Of a DNA stretch of 64,000 nt, positions 43,743 to 53,694 are shown piece after piece (within the stretch, counting starts at the first letter, position 1; every line of letters starts with the position of its first letter). A model generated the notes under the pieces. The model had not been told where the DNA came from. It searched no databases and was given only the letters and a program-made list of their open reading frames with translations. The position numbers were made by a program, and so were the translations under genes. The DNA lies in NCBI GenBank assembly GCA_934293575.1, contig CAKQYU010000004.1, forward strand, positions 1-64,000, read 5' to 3'. The DNA comes from an uncultured Lachnospiraceae bacterium. Lineage in GTDB: Bacteria > Bacillota > Clostridia > Lachnospirales > Lachnospiraceae.

Positions 43743-45293
43743 ATGGCAGAAAAATATATTATGATTCACGATATTATGAGTGAACATAAGGATCGAATGA
43801 TTAATTTAAAAAAATATTATCCTTTCTTTGTATTGTGTGAAACGGATTTCACACAGTACAGGGAAGGAAAGTATGCCGATTTGGACATGGGATATATTAC
43901 TATGGCAAGTCTGCGTTTTTTTATTAATGAGAATCATTTTCAGGAAAAAGAAGTTACATATGAACAGTATGAAAAGTTTTTATCCGAATTGCTTTCGAGA
44001 GAATTTCGTCTGGAACTGAAACCGGAGGAAGAGAAGGAACTGATTGGATATATTTTTGATAAAATCAGGAATGAAGGGAAAGCATTTACTTTTTCCTACT
44101 ATGATCCGGAGGATAAAAGAAGAAAAGCAGCCAGAGTTAAGTTGATTGACAGCAGGATTTATGACGGTGAAGTTTTATATCATGTGACAACGGATGGAAT
44201 CGAATTTTATCTGGATACAAAGGAAATGAAAGAAGAAAGCGAGATTTCCGTTCAACAGCTTTTGCTTGAAAAAATGATTCGTTCCGAAAATTTTGCCGGT
44301 GGAATAGAGGTTGTAAAGAGGATTAACAATGAAGTGACAAGGCTATCCTTACAGAAGAAGGAGGTTTTGGATTTATTAAGTTATGATGTCTTTGCCGGTG
44401 CAAATGCCAGCGAAGAATATATGAAAACAGTGTCAAAATGGTTTGATGAGGAATCCAAGCTTTTTGAAAAGAACCGGGCTTTGATTGATAAGGCATATAC
44501 GAAGGCAGAACATGTAGGTAAGGAAGACGGAACCTTAAATCATACGGTGCTTTCAAAGATACATGAACTGGATACGGAACTTAAGAAAACCATTATCAAG
44601 CATGGACAGTTGATTCAGGAAACCATTGATTTACAAAGTGTAGCAGACGAGATGATTGAGCGGGCAAAGTTACGAAAATTAAGACCGGTATTTCAATTTC
44701 GTGATGTATTAAAAAATCAGATGACCAAGGACAGCCCTCAGAATCTGTCTTATTTGCTGGCACCTTTATGGATGCCTAAATTAAACAAAAGCTTTGCGGT
44801 TGAATCTATTGACCGGATGCTTGACAGTAAAATGGATACGGCGGATTACGGTGAAAAAATAGAAAAGAAACAGATTGATGATAACTATGTGTTTGAAGAT
44901 GAAGTGGAAGAACGCCGTATATCCAATAATTTCGGTAAATTATTTGAAGAATTGCTGGAACAATTGTGGAAACATGGGAAAACAACATTGTCGGAACTGA
45001 TGGCAATTTATGAAATAAAATTTGGAAATGAAATTTATAAAAACGGAGATGTGTATTCTTTTCTCGTTCATTTGGCACAGAAAAATCAATATGAACTAAA
45101 AAAAATGCAGGAGAAACAGGATACATTTTTAGAAGGACTTGTAATGGAGGAGTTATCTCTGGAAAAACAGGATCAGTATGGAAAGATGGTCTTTCATATT
45201 ACCTTTGACAGCGGTCATGTTTTGACCTTTGGTGACAGTAAAGAGAATGAATTTTCGATTACAGATATGAATTTTTATATGGAAGCAGTATGA
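43743..45293 (+). CDS. jetA: JetA-family subunit of an SMC (Wadjet/MksF-like) complex
   Basis: A 516-residue protein of the DUF5716/JetA family: YPFFVLCETDFTQYREGKYADLDMGYITMASLRFFI opens it, and the helical middle (EVLDLLSYDVFAG, WFDEESKLFEKNRALIDKAYTKAEHV) recalls kleisin-like subunits of MksB-type complexes. It is encoded directly before a 236-residue and a 1487-residue SMC-like protein, the JetA-JetB-JetC order of Wadjet plasmid-defence systems. JetA/MksF acts as the kleisin bridging the SMC heads. Assignment rests on this recalled family resemblance and gene order. GAGGAA near the end of trxA serves as ribosome site. Confidence 0.72.
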   Translation: MAEKYIMIHDIMSEHKDRMINLKKYYPFFVLCETDFTQYREGKYADLDMGYITMASLRFFINENHFQEKEVTYEQYEKFLSELLSREFRLELKPEEEKELIGYIFDKIRNEGKAFTFSYYDPEDKRRKAARVKLIDSRIYDGEVLYHVTTDGIEFYLDTKEMKEESEISVQQLLLEKMIRSENFAGGIEVVKRINNEVTRLSLQKKEVLDLLSYDVFAGANASEEYMKTVSKWFDEESKLFEKNRALIDKAYTKAEHVGKEDGTLNHTVLSKIHELDTELKKTIIKHGQLIQETIDLQSVADEMIERAKLRKLRPVFQFRDVLKNQMTKDSPQNLSYLLAPLWMPKLNKSFAVESIDRMLDSKMDTADYGEKIEKKQIDDNYVFEDEVEERRISNNFGKLFEELLEQLWKHGKTTLSELMAIYEIKFGNEIYKNGDVYSFLVHLAQKNQYELKKMQEKQDTFLEGLVMEELSLEKQDQYGKMVFHITFDSGHVLTFGDSKENEFSITDMNFYMEAV

Positions 45294-45303
45294 GGAATAC
45301 ATC

Positions 45304-46014
45304 ATGGATATGAAAAATTTGGAAAAAGCGATGGAGATATACAGCAAACTGATTACCGGAGAAGAGATTTCAAGAACCGGTGTGAATGGGAATCTGTATG
45401 ATGATTATTATGGTAATGCAGAGGTATATGAGATTGTATCCTCCATGTTGAAACAATTAAATCTGAATTTATATGAATATAAAGAAAGTCTCTTTCTCTG
45501 TGCGGGAGCCGGAAACCGTATTTTCGGTTATACCAATGAGGAATTGAAAAAAATTATGGGATTCCGGCTGAATCGGGAACTGTATTTATGTTTCTTTATC
45601 ATGTATGAAATTTTGTTGATGTTTTATTCGGATTCTGCATCCTATCAATTTAAAGAGTATGTGCGGATTGAAGATGTGATAGAAGAAGTAAATAAGGCAT
45701 TGCAGATATTTTCAAAGGACATTGCGGTGTATGATTTAGAGGAGCAGAAGCAGGAAAGCTTTAAGGCGGTTGCCCTTGCATGGGATGAAATGCCGGCACA
45801 GTTAAGCAAAGAAGCAGAGGAAGTAAGAGCGTCAAGAAGTTCAAAGGCAGGAATCGTAAAGCTTGCATTTAATTTTATGGTAGAGCAGAAATTGTTCGTT
45901 GAGGTCAATAAAAGATTCTATCCAACCGACCGGATGAAAGCAATTGTAGAGCATTATTTTGAGGACTACAGAGGGGAAATTTATGCCGCTCTTGATGGAG
46001 GAAACCATGCCTAA
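45304..46014 (+). CDS. jetB: JetB-family subunit (DUF6063, MksE/KITE-like)
   Basis: A 236-residue soluble helical protein in the JetB position. The C-terminal part (AGIVKLAFNFMVEQKLFVEVNKRFYPTDRMKAIVEHYFED) looks like a winged helix, as in MksE/MukE KITE proteins that bind the kleisin. The ribosome site GAGGAA overlaps the jetA stop. Its last codons overlap the jetC start by 8 bases, so translation is coupled. I believe it belongs to the DUF6063 family. Confidence 0.68.
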   Translation: MDMKNLEKAMEIYSKLITGEEISRTGVNGNLYDDYYGNAEVYEIVSSMLKQLNLNLYEYKESLFLCAGAGNRIFGYTNEELKKIMGFRLNRELYLCFFIMYEILLMFYSDSASYQFKEYVRIEDVIEEVNKALQIFSKDIAVYDLEEQKQESFKAVALAWDEMPAQLSKEAEEVRASRSSKAGIVKLAFNFMVEQKLFVEVNKRFYPTDRMKAIVEHYFEDYRGEIYAALDGGNHA

Positions 46015-49000
46015 TATAAATCGAATTCGTGTAAACAATGTAAAATATAATTTCGGAACGCAGGGATATGATGATTTTTCAATGCGAATGTATGGGAAGA
46101 ATACATTATATGACTTGGCAAACGGTGGTGGTAAAAGTGTTTTGATGTTGCTGCTGCTTCAGAACCTGATTCCAAACTGTACATTGGATGAGAAACAACC
46201 AATTGAAAAATTATTCCGGACAGGTGGAGGCAATACAACCATACATTCTTTAGTGGAGTGGAAGTTAGATGATAAGGATATTAAGGAAGGATATCGTTAC
46301 ATGACAACCGGATTTTGTGCCCGCAAAGCAAAAGAAAATGATACCGAACAGGATGCAGAAAATCAGGAAAGTCCGCTGCAGAAGGAAAATGCTTCGATTG
46401 AATACTTTAACTATTGCATTTTTTACAGGGATTATAATGAAAATGATATCATTAACCTGCCATTACAGAATAATAAGGAACGGATTACTTATACCGGACT
46501 TAAGAATTATCTGAAAGATTTATCACATAAGAATTTAAATATCCGTGTGCATGTATTTGAACGAAAGGGAGAATACCAGAGATTTATCAGCAAGTATGGT
46601 TTATATGAAAGCCAGTGGGAAATTATCCGCGGAATTAACAAGACAGAGGGACATGTCCGTACTTATTTTGAAACACATTATAAGACCACAAGAAAAGTTG
46701 TGGAAGATTTGCTGATAGAAGAGATAATCGAAAAGGCATTTTTGGTTAAAACGGAACAAAATGATGTAAATGAAGACATGGCTAAAACACTTTTGGATAT
46801 TAAGGATAAGTTGGTTGAGTTATCCAAAAAGAAAAGTGATATTGCTAATTTTGATAAAGAAACCGAATTGATGCATCTGTTAGAGGGTCGTGTATCTTCT
46901 TTTCTGTCTTTATATGAAGAAAAGGACAGAGTGACCGGTACCTTGGCGGATATTTATATGACCGGTCAGGTGCTGAGTGAAAAGGGAAAAGAAGAAATTG
47001 CGGCTATGGAAGAGGAAGAATCTCTTTTGGAGCAGAAGCTTATGACGGAAAGAAAACGACTGGAAAGCTTAAAAATTGTTAAAGATCAATATGATCTGTC
47101 GATAATGAAAGAGGACATAAAGGTCTTAGAACAGCATGTATGTCAGGCGCAGAAGGAATACCGGGATGCACAAAAGGAATTGGATCTTAAAGAAAGCATC
47201 AATGATTACCTTCATTATCTCAAAGAACAGGCGCAGGTAGAAGAAAATCAGGCAATGATTGATGCGGCTGTTAATCAGAACGGAGATTATAGAAATATTC
47301 TTTTGCAATATGCATATATTAAAAAACAGTTAGATGATATTAATTTAAAGGAAATCCGACAACAGCTTCAACAAAAACAGGAAGAACTGGAACAGACAAA
47401 ACAAAAGCTTCAGACTGCACTGCATGTGGCACAGGAGGGTGAAATCAGCTACGCGGTTGCACAAAGCCATAAGGAGCAATTGGAAAAAGGTTACAATAAG
47501 AAAATGGAAGAGCTTCGTCTTTTGAGGAAGGATATTTCTGTTTTGGTATTAAGTGATCTGTCCCAGTTACAGGAAACACTGGCACAGCAGGAGGCTGAAT
47601 TTACACAACAAAAACAGGACCGGAAAGATAGTTATGTATCCGGGTTACAGCAATTAAAGGAAAAAGAACAACTGCTGTATACAAAGAATCAGGAGTTGTC
47701 AAAGACAAGGGAACAACTTGCTGATATTGAGAAGAACTTTGCGGAATATGTTCAAAATCAGGACAGACTTAAGAAGATGCAACAGGTATACGGAGTAAAG
47801 GAAACATCATTACTGTATTCCGCTATTAAGGAAAGAGCATTTTCCAATCAGGTATCGATTGTAAATCTGGAACGTGAAATGGAAGCAATCAACCGGCATC
47901 TGGTACAGGTGGCGGAAGGAAGAATATTGGAAGAATCCGAAGCGGTTACGAAGGTAAAGGCATATCTGGAAACCAGGCACGGAGATTTTGCATTATCGGG
48001 TGTGGATTATCTGTCTGCCTTGCCAAAGGTAAATAAAGAAGAATTGTTAAACCGGTTCCCTATGCTGCCTTACGGGGTGGTAACGGGACAGTTTGAACTG
48101 GTTGAAAATGATGAACGGATTCAGACAATAGACCTCGGAAGTTATGCCGTTCCGATTTTTGATAAGTCCGTATTGGAGTCGCCTTATATTCCGGCAGAAG
48201 AAAAGGGTGTTTTGCTGGTAGCAAAAGAACAAAACAGTTTTTTAGAGGAAGAGGCACTGTCAAGAGAAGAAACATTGCTAAAGAAGAAGTTGTCAGAAAA
48301 GGAAGAGGAACAAATACGCCTGAAAGAATTGCAGGAAACCTACAATGAAGATTTGGATTACACAGCCCGTCTGACGGATGCCGCATTTATAAATTCGGAG
48401 CAGGAGCTGAATGCCTGTAAAGAAAGTGTATTGGAACTTACACATGTTTCGGAACAATGCAAAGAAGAAATCCAATATCTGACCAATCAGAATCAGCAAT
48501 ATGAAAATGAATTGGAAACGATAGAACAGCAGTTGGCACAAACGCAGAAGGAACAGATAAAACTTGCAAAAATTATGGCAATCAGTGATGCTGCCGATGA
48601 GATGAAGACACAGCTTGATTACTATACGGCGCAGGTACGTCGTCTGGATGGTGCAACGAAGGAAGCAAAACAGCAGAGCGAGACAATAAAATTACAGGAG
48701 GAAGATATCCGCCGGCAGGTTGAACATTTATCCGACAACATTGAAAAAACACTTGTTGACTGGAATACAATTTATAAAGAATATTATGATCCGTCTGTAA
48801 ATTATAATATAACGAACATAAAGGATATTGATGAGGATAAGCTCAGAGCGGAATTTCTTGCCGCAAAAGCAGTTGTGGAACAGGAAACAATTGTGTTAGA
48901 GGATAAGAAGAAACTCATTGAAACATTAAAGGCAAGCATGGAACGGGATCGGAGAATCATTGACCGCAGACAAATTCCGTTTGAAGTGCTGGAAAATATG

Positions 49001-50470
49001 CATAAGAATAAGGAACTGCATCCGGTAGAGGAAGAGTTTATGAACCGGATGAGTATGCATTTATCCCAGATTGCGGTAAGGGTTGACCAGTTAGGGGATG
49101 AATACAAGCAGAAGGAGCATGAGGCAACCCGTATTGAAGGACGGATTGAGCAGGCAATGATTTCTTTAAAGGAAAACTTTGGAGAAAGTGCAATGAACAT
49201 ATTGCAGTCCTTTGAGGGAGAAGGTCAGATATCAAAAGAAGAGGCATTGCAGGCAATTGCCGAGGGTGACAGAGTATTAAAACAACTGAAGGCGAACTTA
49301 AAAGAATATCATGAAAAGTATCAAAGATATGTAAAAAATCACAGTGTTATGGTGGATTTATATAAGGATATCAGGAGAATTGTCGAAAATGAAACCATTG
49401 ATACGAAGAATGCAAATGTTTTGGTATATGAGCAGGATAAATTGCGTGAAATCTTTGAGGACAGTCTGCTGGATTATGATAAGTGTGCAAAGAACCTGGC
49501 CAGAGCCAGACAGGAATTATACAATTACAAAACACAGACAGCCAATACATTTTTCACAATGGGTGCATTTGAACTGTCCAATTCAATTAAGGATGATGTG
49601 GAAATTCCGGAACAGTACAGTGAGGCAAAAAACCTGCTTGATAATATAAGAGAAATGATTTCTTATATTGAACTGGAAAAGGAACGTGTTCTCAAAGGCA
49701 TTGAGGATATGGAAGCAATCAAAAATAATTTTGAAAATCAGTGTATTGAACGTTGTAAAGATGTTCGTACCGAACTGGAGAAATTGCCGAAGCTTTCAAG
49801 GATTATGCTGGATGGAGAAATGATACAGATGGTTAATTTAACAATACCGTATGTAAAGGATGAATTTATCAAGCAGCGGATGTCCGATTATATTGATGAG
49901 GTTGTAAAAGGTGCTGACCGGTTTAAGGATAATAATGAACGGATGAAATATATAAAGAACCATTTATTATTGAAAAAATTATTCGGTGTTATGGTTACAG
50001 ATATGAATGCCATTCGTCTTAAACTGTATAAGCGGGAAAGAATGAAGGAGCAGAGCCGGTATTTACGATACGAAGAAGCGGTTGGTAGTACGGGACAGTC
50101 TCAGGGTATTTATATTCAGTTTCTGGTATCCATTATTAACTATATTGCCGGAATGTATGCACCGGAGGCAGAATCAAATGAGCTGAAAAAGGTTATATTT
50201 ATTGATAACCCATTTGGTGCGGCAAAGGATATCTACATATGGGAGCCGATTTTTGCCTTGCTTCAGACAAATAATGTGCAGTTGATTGTGCCGGCAAGAG
50301 GAGCAACGCCTGCGATTACCAACCGATTTGATGTAAATTATATTTTGGGACAACAATTGGTAAATGGCAGACAGCAGACGGTTGTTGTGGATTACAGAAG
50401 TCAGGTTGTGCAAGACGAGGTAGAGTATCAGAACCTGGAATATACACAGGGTACATTGTCATTTTTATAA
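46007..50470 (+). CDS. jetC: JetC-family SMC-like ATPase (MukB/MksB type)
   Basis: A 1487-residue SMC-like protein. Walker A is N39-G-G-G-K43-S44, long coiled coils fill about 300-590 and 755-1290, and a hinge-like globular region lies about 600-755. The C-terminal head has the signature-like GSTGQSQG, then Walker B VIFID1400-N1401-PFG. The usual catalytic Glu after the Walker B Asp is Asn. With JetA and JetB it should form a DNA-extruding ring. The ATG at 46007 overlaps the jetB stop and has GGAGG 5 bases upstream; an alternative ATG at 45983 with GAGGGG is possible. No jetD follows. Confidence 0.8.
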   Translation: MPNINRIRVNNVKYNFGTQGYDDFSMRMYGKNTLYDLANGGGKSVLMLLLLQNLIPNCTLDEKQPIEKLFRTGGGNTTIHSLVEWKLDDKDIKEGYRYMTTGFCARKAKENDTEQDAENQESPLQKENASIEYFNYCIFYRDYNENDIINLPLQNNKERITYTGLKNYLKDLSHKNLNIRVHVFERKGEYQRFISKYGLYESQWEIIRGINKTEGHVRTYFETHYKTTRKVVEDLLIEEIIEKAFLVKTEQNDVNEDMAKTLLDIKDKLVELSKKKSDIANFDKETELMHLLEGRVSSFLSLYEEKDRVTGTLADIYMTGQVLSEKGKEEIAAMEEEESLLEQKLMTERKRLESLKIVKDQYDLSIMKEDIKVLEQHVCQAQKEYRDAQKELDLKESINDYLHYLKEQAQVEENQAMIDAAVNQNGDYRNILLQYAYIKKQLDDINLKEIRQQLQQKQEELEQTKQKLQTALHVAQEGEISYAVAQSHKEQLEKGYNKKMEELRLLRKDISVLVLSDLSQLQETLAQQEAEFTQQKQDRKDSYVSGLQQLKEKEQLLYTKNQELSKTREQLADIEKNFAEYVQNQDRLKKMQQVYGVKETSLLYSAIKERAFSNQVSIVNLEREMEAINRHLVQVAEGRILEESEAVTKVKAYLETRHGDFALSGVDYLSALPKVNKEELLNRFPMLPYGVVTGQFELVENDERIQTIDLGSYAVPIFDKSVLESPYIPAEEKGVLLVAKEQNSFLEEEALSREETLLKKKLSEKEEEQIRLKELQETYNEDLDYTARLTDAAFINSEQELNACKESVLELTHVSEQCKEEIQYLTNQNQQYENELETIEQQLAQTQKEQIKLAKIMAISDAADEMKTQLDYYTAQVRRLDGATKEAKQQSETIKLQEEDIRRQVEHLSDNIEKTLVDWNTIYKEYYDPSVNYNITNIKDIDEDKLRAEFLAAKAVVEQETIVLEDKKKLIETLKASMERDRRIIDRRQIPFEVLENMHKNKELHPVEEEFMNRMSMHLSQIAVRVDQLGDEYKQKEHEATRIEGRIEQAMISLKENFGESAMNILQSFEGEGQISKEEALQAIAEGDRVLKQLKANLKEYHEKYQRYVKNHSVMVDLYKDIRRIVENETIDTKNANVLVYEQDKLREIFEDSLLDYDKCAKNLARARQELYNYKTQTANTFFTMGAFELSNSIKDDVEIPEQYSEAKNLLDNIREMISYIELEKERVLKGIEDMEAIKNNFENQCIERCKDVRTELEKLPKLSRIMLDGEMIQMVNLTIPYVKDEFIKQRMSDYIDEVVKGADRFKDNNERMKYIKNHLLLKKLFGVMVTDMNAIRLKLYKRERMKEQSRYLRYEEAVGSTGQSQGIYIQFLVSIINYIAGMYAPEAESNELKKVIFIDNPFGAAKDIYIWEPIFALLQTNNVQLIVPARGATPAITNRFDVNYILGQQLVNGRQQTVVVDYRSQVVQDEVEYQNLEYTQGTLSFL

Positions 50471-50508
50471 AAGGAATTATAATAGATTCAATAGCAGGAG
50501 GAAGTATT

Positions 50509-51369
50509 ATGAAGAAGAAATTAGCAGTTGTGTTAGCATTGTCGATGATATCGGGTATCTGCGGATGCAGTAAGGCTTCGACGGAACAGGCAACCACAGA
50601 GGCGGTTACAACGCAGGAACAGACGGAGGAGGTAACTCAGTCAACGCAGGAAGAAAATACGGAAGAACAGACGACAACACAGGAGGAAGCCGTATCGGAG
50701 GTATCCGTTACCTATGAGACAACCAAGGATGAAAAGAAATTAGATAACGGAAGTGTTTATATGTACATTTCTTACATGAAACCGACCGTTACCATTTCGG
50801 ATAATGAAGAGGCACAAAAACAGATACAGTCTGAATTGGATGCAATAGAATCGGATTTTTATACGAATGCGCAGGAGATGGAATCGGAAGCAAAGCTTTA
50901 TTATTCACAAAGTGAAAATTCAGAAGATGAAACTTCCTATTCTTCTGATACGCAGTATTCGGATATGAGAGTGGATCAGAAGGTGATTTCTTTGATGAAG
51001 ACGTCATATTCTTATCTGGGTGGCGCACATGGATATTCCTATATTTCCGGTTTGAACTATGATGTTAAGACCGGAAAAACGTTGACTCTGGATGATATCA
51101 CAACCGATAAGGAAGCTTTTCTGGCACAGGTAAAAGAGGCAATTATTGATAAATGTGATAATGGGGAATACAAAGAGGCAGTATTTCCGGATTATAAGGA
51201 TTATATCGATAATATATTGACCGATGATTTATGGTATTTCGATGAAAACGGAATTACTTTTATTGCAAATGCATACGAAATTGGACCATATGCGGCAGGA
51301 ACAATGGATTTTACAATACCTTATGATGAAATTACAGGTTTTGTGGATGATTACAAATTAGAGAATTAA
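50509..51369 (+). CDS. lipoprotein with DUF4163/DUF3298 (RsiV-like) domain
   Basis: A signal peptide ends in a lipobox (GICGC). A Thr/Glu/Gln-rich linker follows (about 22-65), then a DUF4163-DUF3298 module identified by YSYLGGAHGYSYISGLNYD and LTLDDITTDKEAFLAQVKEAI. This fold occurs in RsiV-type lysozyme-sensing anti-sigma factors and in free lipoproteins; no sigma factor gene is adjacent here. It is anchored on the outer face of the membrane. Function unknown. AGGAGGAAG precedes the ATG, 38 bases after jetC. Confidence 0.8.
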   Translation: MKKKLAVVLALSMISGICGCSKASTEQATTEAVTTQEQTEEVTQSTQEENTEEQTTTQEEAVSEVSVTYETTKDEKKLDNGSVYMYISYMKPTVTISDNEEAQKQIQSELDAIESDFYTNAQEMESEAKLYYSQSENSEDETSYSSDTQYSDMRVDQKVISLMKTSYSYLGGAHGYSYISGLNYDVKTGKTLTLDDITTDKEAFLAQVKEAIIDKCDNGEYKEAVFPDYKDYIDNILTDDLWYFDENGITFIANAYEIGPYAAGTMDFTIPYDEITGFVDDYKLEN

Positions 51370-51380
51370 AGGGGTAAATT

Positions 51381-52256
51381 ATGCAGGCGGTTATTGAAAA
51401 TGAAAAATTAAAAGTTACCGTGAATTATTTTGGGGCGGAGCTTGCCAGTATGGTAAAGAAGGAAACCGGGGAAGAATATATCTGGAATGCAGATGAGAAG
51501 TTTTGGAAAAGAAGTGCTCCGGTATTATTCCCGTTTGTGGGCAGCCTGAAGAATAAAGAATACAAATACGATGGAAAGGTATATCCGATGGGACAGCACG
51601 GATTTGCCAGAGATATGGAATTTGCGCTTGTATTTCAGACGGAGGATGAGGTGTGGTTTTCACTGACAGCAGATGAGGAGACCTATGAGAAGTATCCGTT
51701 TACCTTTACCTTAGAGATCGGTTATAAGTTAGTGGGCAATGAGCTGCAGGTTATCTGGAATGTGAGCAATGAAGACGACAAGAAGATGTATTTTTCAATC
51801 GGCGGTCATCCGGCATTTATGTGTCCAATCGGCGGAAAGGGCAAACAGACGGATTATTATATTTCCTTTGACACGGATAAAGACCTGACCTATTCGAAGT
51901 TAAGTGAGAATGGACTTGTCTACAAGAAGGATAATGTGCTGGCTACCAATGGCGGTATGATGAAGATTGATGCACATTTATTTGATGAGGATGCGTTAGT
52001 AATCGAGGGAAATCAGGCACATGAAGTCAGCCTGTGTGATTCGGAACAAAAACCATATTTAACTGTGAAATTTGATGCACCGTTATTTGGATTATGGTCT
52101 CCGGCAAAGAAGAACGCACCGTTCGTGTGTATTGAGCCATGGGCTGGAAGATGTGATGCAGAAGAATTCGAGGGTACGCTTGAGGAAAGAGAATACGGAC
52201 ATGAATTGGAAGTAAACGAGAGCTTTGTGATGGCGTATGCTATTGTTGTAGCATAA
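51381..52256 (+). CDS. aldose 1-epimerase family protein
   Basis: A 291-residue beta-sandwich galactose-mutarotase-like protein of the LacX/YeaD-type branch: YFGAELASMVKKETGEEYIWNAD, FPFVGSLKNKEY, QHGFARDMEF with the family His, FSIGGHPAFMCP with a second His, and CIEPWAGRCD with the catalytic Glu region. It would interconvert anomers of a hexose or hexose phosphate. AAAGGGGTAAATT gives the ribosome site 12 bases after the lipoprotein gene. No sugar operon is linked. Confidence 0.88.
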   Translation: MQAVIENEKLKVTVNYFGAELASMVKKETGEEYIWNADEKFWKRSAPVLFPFVGSLKNKEYKYDGKVYPMGQHGFARDMEFALVFQTEDEVWFSLTADEETYEKYPFTFTLEIGYKLVGNELQVIWNVSNEDDKKMYFSIGGHPAFMCPIGGKGKQTDYYISFDTDKDLTYSKLSENGLVYKKDNVLATNGGMMKIDAHLFDEDALVIEGNQAHEVSLCDSEQKPYLTVKFDAPLFGLWSPAKKNAPFVCIEPWAGRCDAEEFEGTLEEREYGHELEVNESFVMAYAIVVA

Positions 52257-52302
52257 ACGGAAAGATGCAAATTTGTGAACAGATAGAACAAGGAGAAAGA
52301 GA

Positions 52303-53679
52303 ATGAGCGCAAGAGCAACGATTGCTGTATGGGCGGGTAAATTTACAACAAAGATATTAAGGTTAGCTGGTAGCGGAGGAACCTCCCTTCCGGGTAAAGT
52401 GGTATTAAAGTTATGTCCGGATATATTGGGTCATCTGGCAAAAAATATGAAAATTATATGCGTGACGGGAACAAACGGAAAGACAACAACCTGCCATATT
52501 ATCCGTGATATGATTGAGGAAAAAGGAAATACGGTATTTTGTAATGATGCGGGCGCTAATTTATTAGGTGGTGTGGTTGCGGCATTTGTAAGTGCTGCCG
52601 GCTGGAACGGAACGATTAAAAAGGATTATGCATTGTTAGAATGTGATGAAGCGGCAATGAAATCCATAGTGGAACACTTCGGAACGCTTGACGTGACAGT
52701 TGTTGTGACGAATGTATTCCGTGATCAGTTAGACCGTTATGGCGAGGTGTTGACGACGGTCAATAAAATCCGGTCAGCCCTGCAACAGCTTCCGCAGGTA
52801 AAACTGGTGTTGAATGCGGACTGTTCCCTTACCACTTCATTAAGCAATCTTCCTCATAAGGAGATTTATTATTTTGGTGTGAACGGACCGTTGTATGAGG
52901 GTTCTTCTTCCGATATTTCAGATGCGGTATATTGTATTCATTGTAAGAACAAATATCAGTATCATTATCGGACTTTTGGTCATCTTGGCGGATTTTACTG
53001 TGAAAAGTGCGGATATCAGAGAAAGACACCGGAGGTTGCATTAACAAAGGTATTAGAGTGGAAGGAAGAATCGGAAGTTGTAGAAATGGAAGTGTTTGGA
53101 GAGACGGTAACCGCTGAGGTTATGCTTCCGGGCGGTTATAATTTATACAATGCATTGGCTGCCACAACGATTGCTTCCCTGATTGGATTGTCAAAAGAAT
53201 CTATTGCATCCGTTTTGTCCGGTTTAACCACACATTTTGGGCGAATGGAAAAAGTGCAATTAGGGGATAGTATTCTTGATTTGGTTTTGGTTAAGAATCC
53301 CGCCGGATTTAATGAGGTGCTTCAATTTTTGATTCAGCAGAAACCGGAAGGAAATATTGTATTTGGATTGAATGATAATTATGCTGACGGAAAAGATATA
53401 TCATGGATATATGATGTGGAATTTGAACGCCTGACGGAGGCGGCAAAGAATGCACATACATTTTATTTTACCGGAAAACGGGCATATGATATGCAGCTGC
53501 GTTTGAAGTATGCGGATTTTGATACATCCAAATTTAAAGTTATGAAGGATTATAAAGCATTGATATCACAGTTAAAGGAAGAAGGACAGCAGACATATCT
53601 GGTATTGTCTTATACCTGTATGTTGGAATTTCGTGATAAACTGGCAGAGTATGTTCCATTAAAGAAATACCAGAACTGA
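52303..53679 (+). CDS. murT: MurT subunit of lipid II isoglutaminyl synthase
   Basis: A Mur-ligase-like protein of 458 residues: ATP loop VTGTNGKTTTCHII (54-67), the MurT-specific zinc ribbon inserted in the middle domain (C211/C214 and C233/C236), and the C-terminal DUF1727 region (VKNPAGFNEVLQFLIQ onward). With GatD it amidates the alpha-carboxyl of D-Glu in lipid II. The amidation permits efficient cross-linking and affects antibiotic sensitivity. gatD starts 15 bases downstream. Confidence 0.95.
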   Translation: MSARATIAVWAGKFTTKILRLAGSGGTSLPGKVVLKLCPDILGHLAKNMKIICVTGTNGKTTTCHIIRDMIEEKGNTVFCNDAGANLLGGVVAAFVSAAGWNGTIKKDYALLECDEAAMKSIVEHFGTLDVTVVVTNVFRDQLDRYGEVLTTVNKIRSALQQLPQVKLVLNADCSLTTSLSNLPHKEIYYFGVNGPLYEGSSSDISDAVYCIHCKNKYQYHYRTFGHLGGFYCEKCGYQRKTPEVALTKVLEWKEESEVVEMEVFGETVTAEVMLPGGYNLYNALAATTIASLIGLSKESIASVLSGLTTHFGRMEKVQLGDSILDLVLVKNPAGFNEVLQFLIQQKPEGNIVFGLNDNYADGKDISWIYDVEFERLTEAAKNAHTFYFTGKRAYDMQLRLKYADFDTSKFKVMKDYKALISQLKEEGQQTYLVLSYTCMLEFRDKLAEYVPLKKYQN

Positions 53680-53694
53680 TGGAGGACAAAGGAT

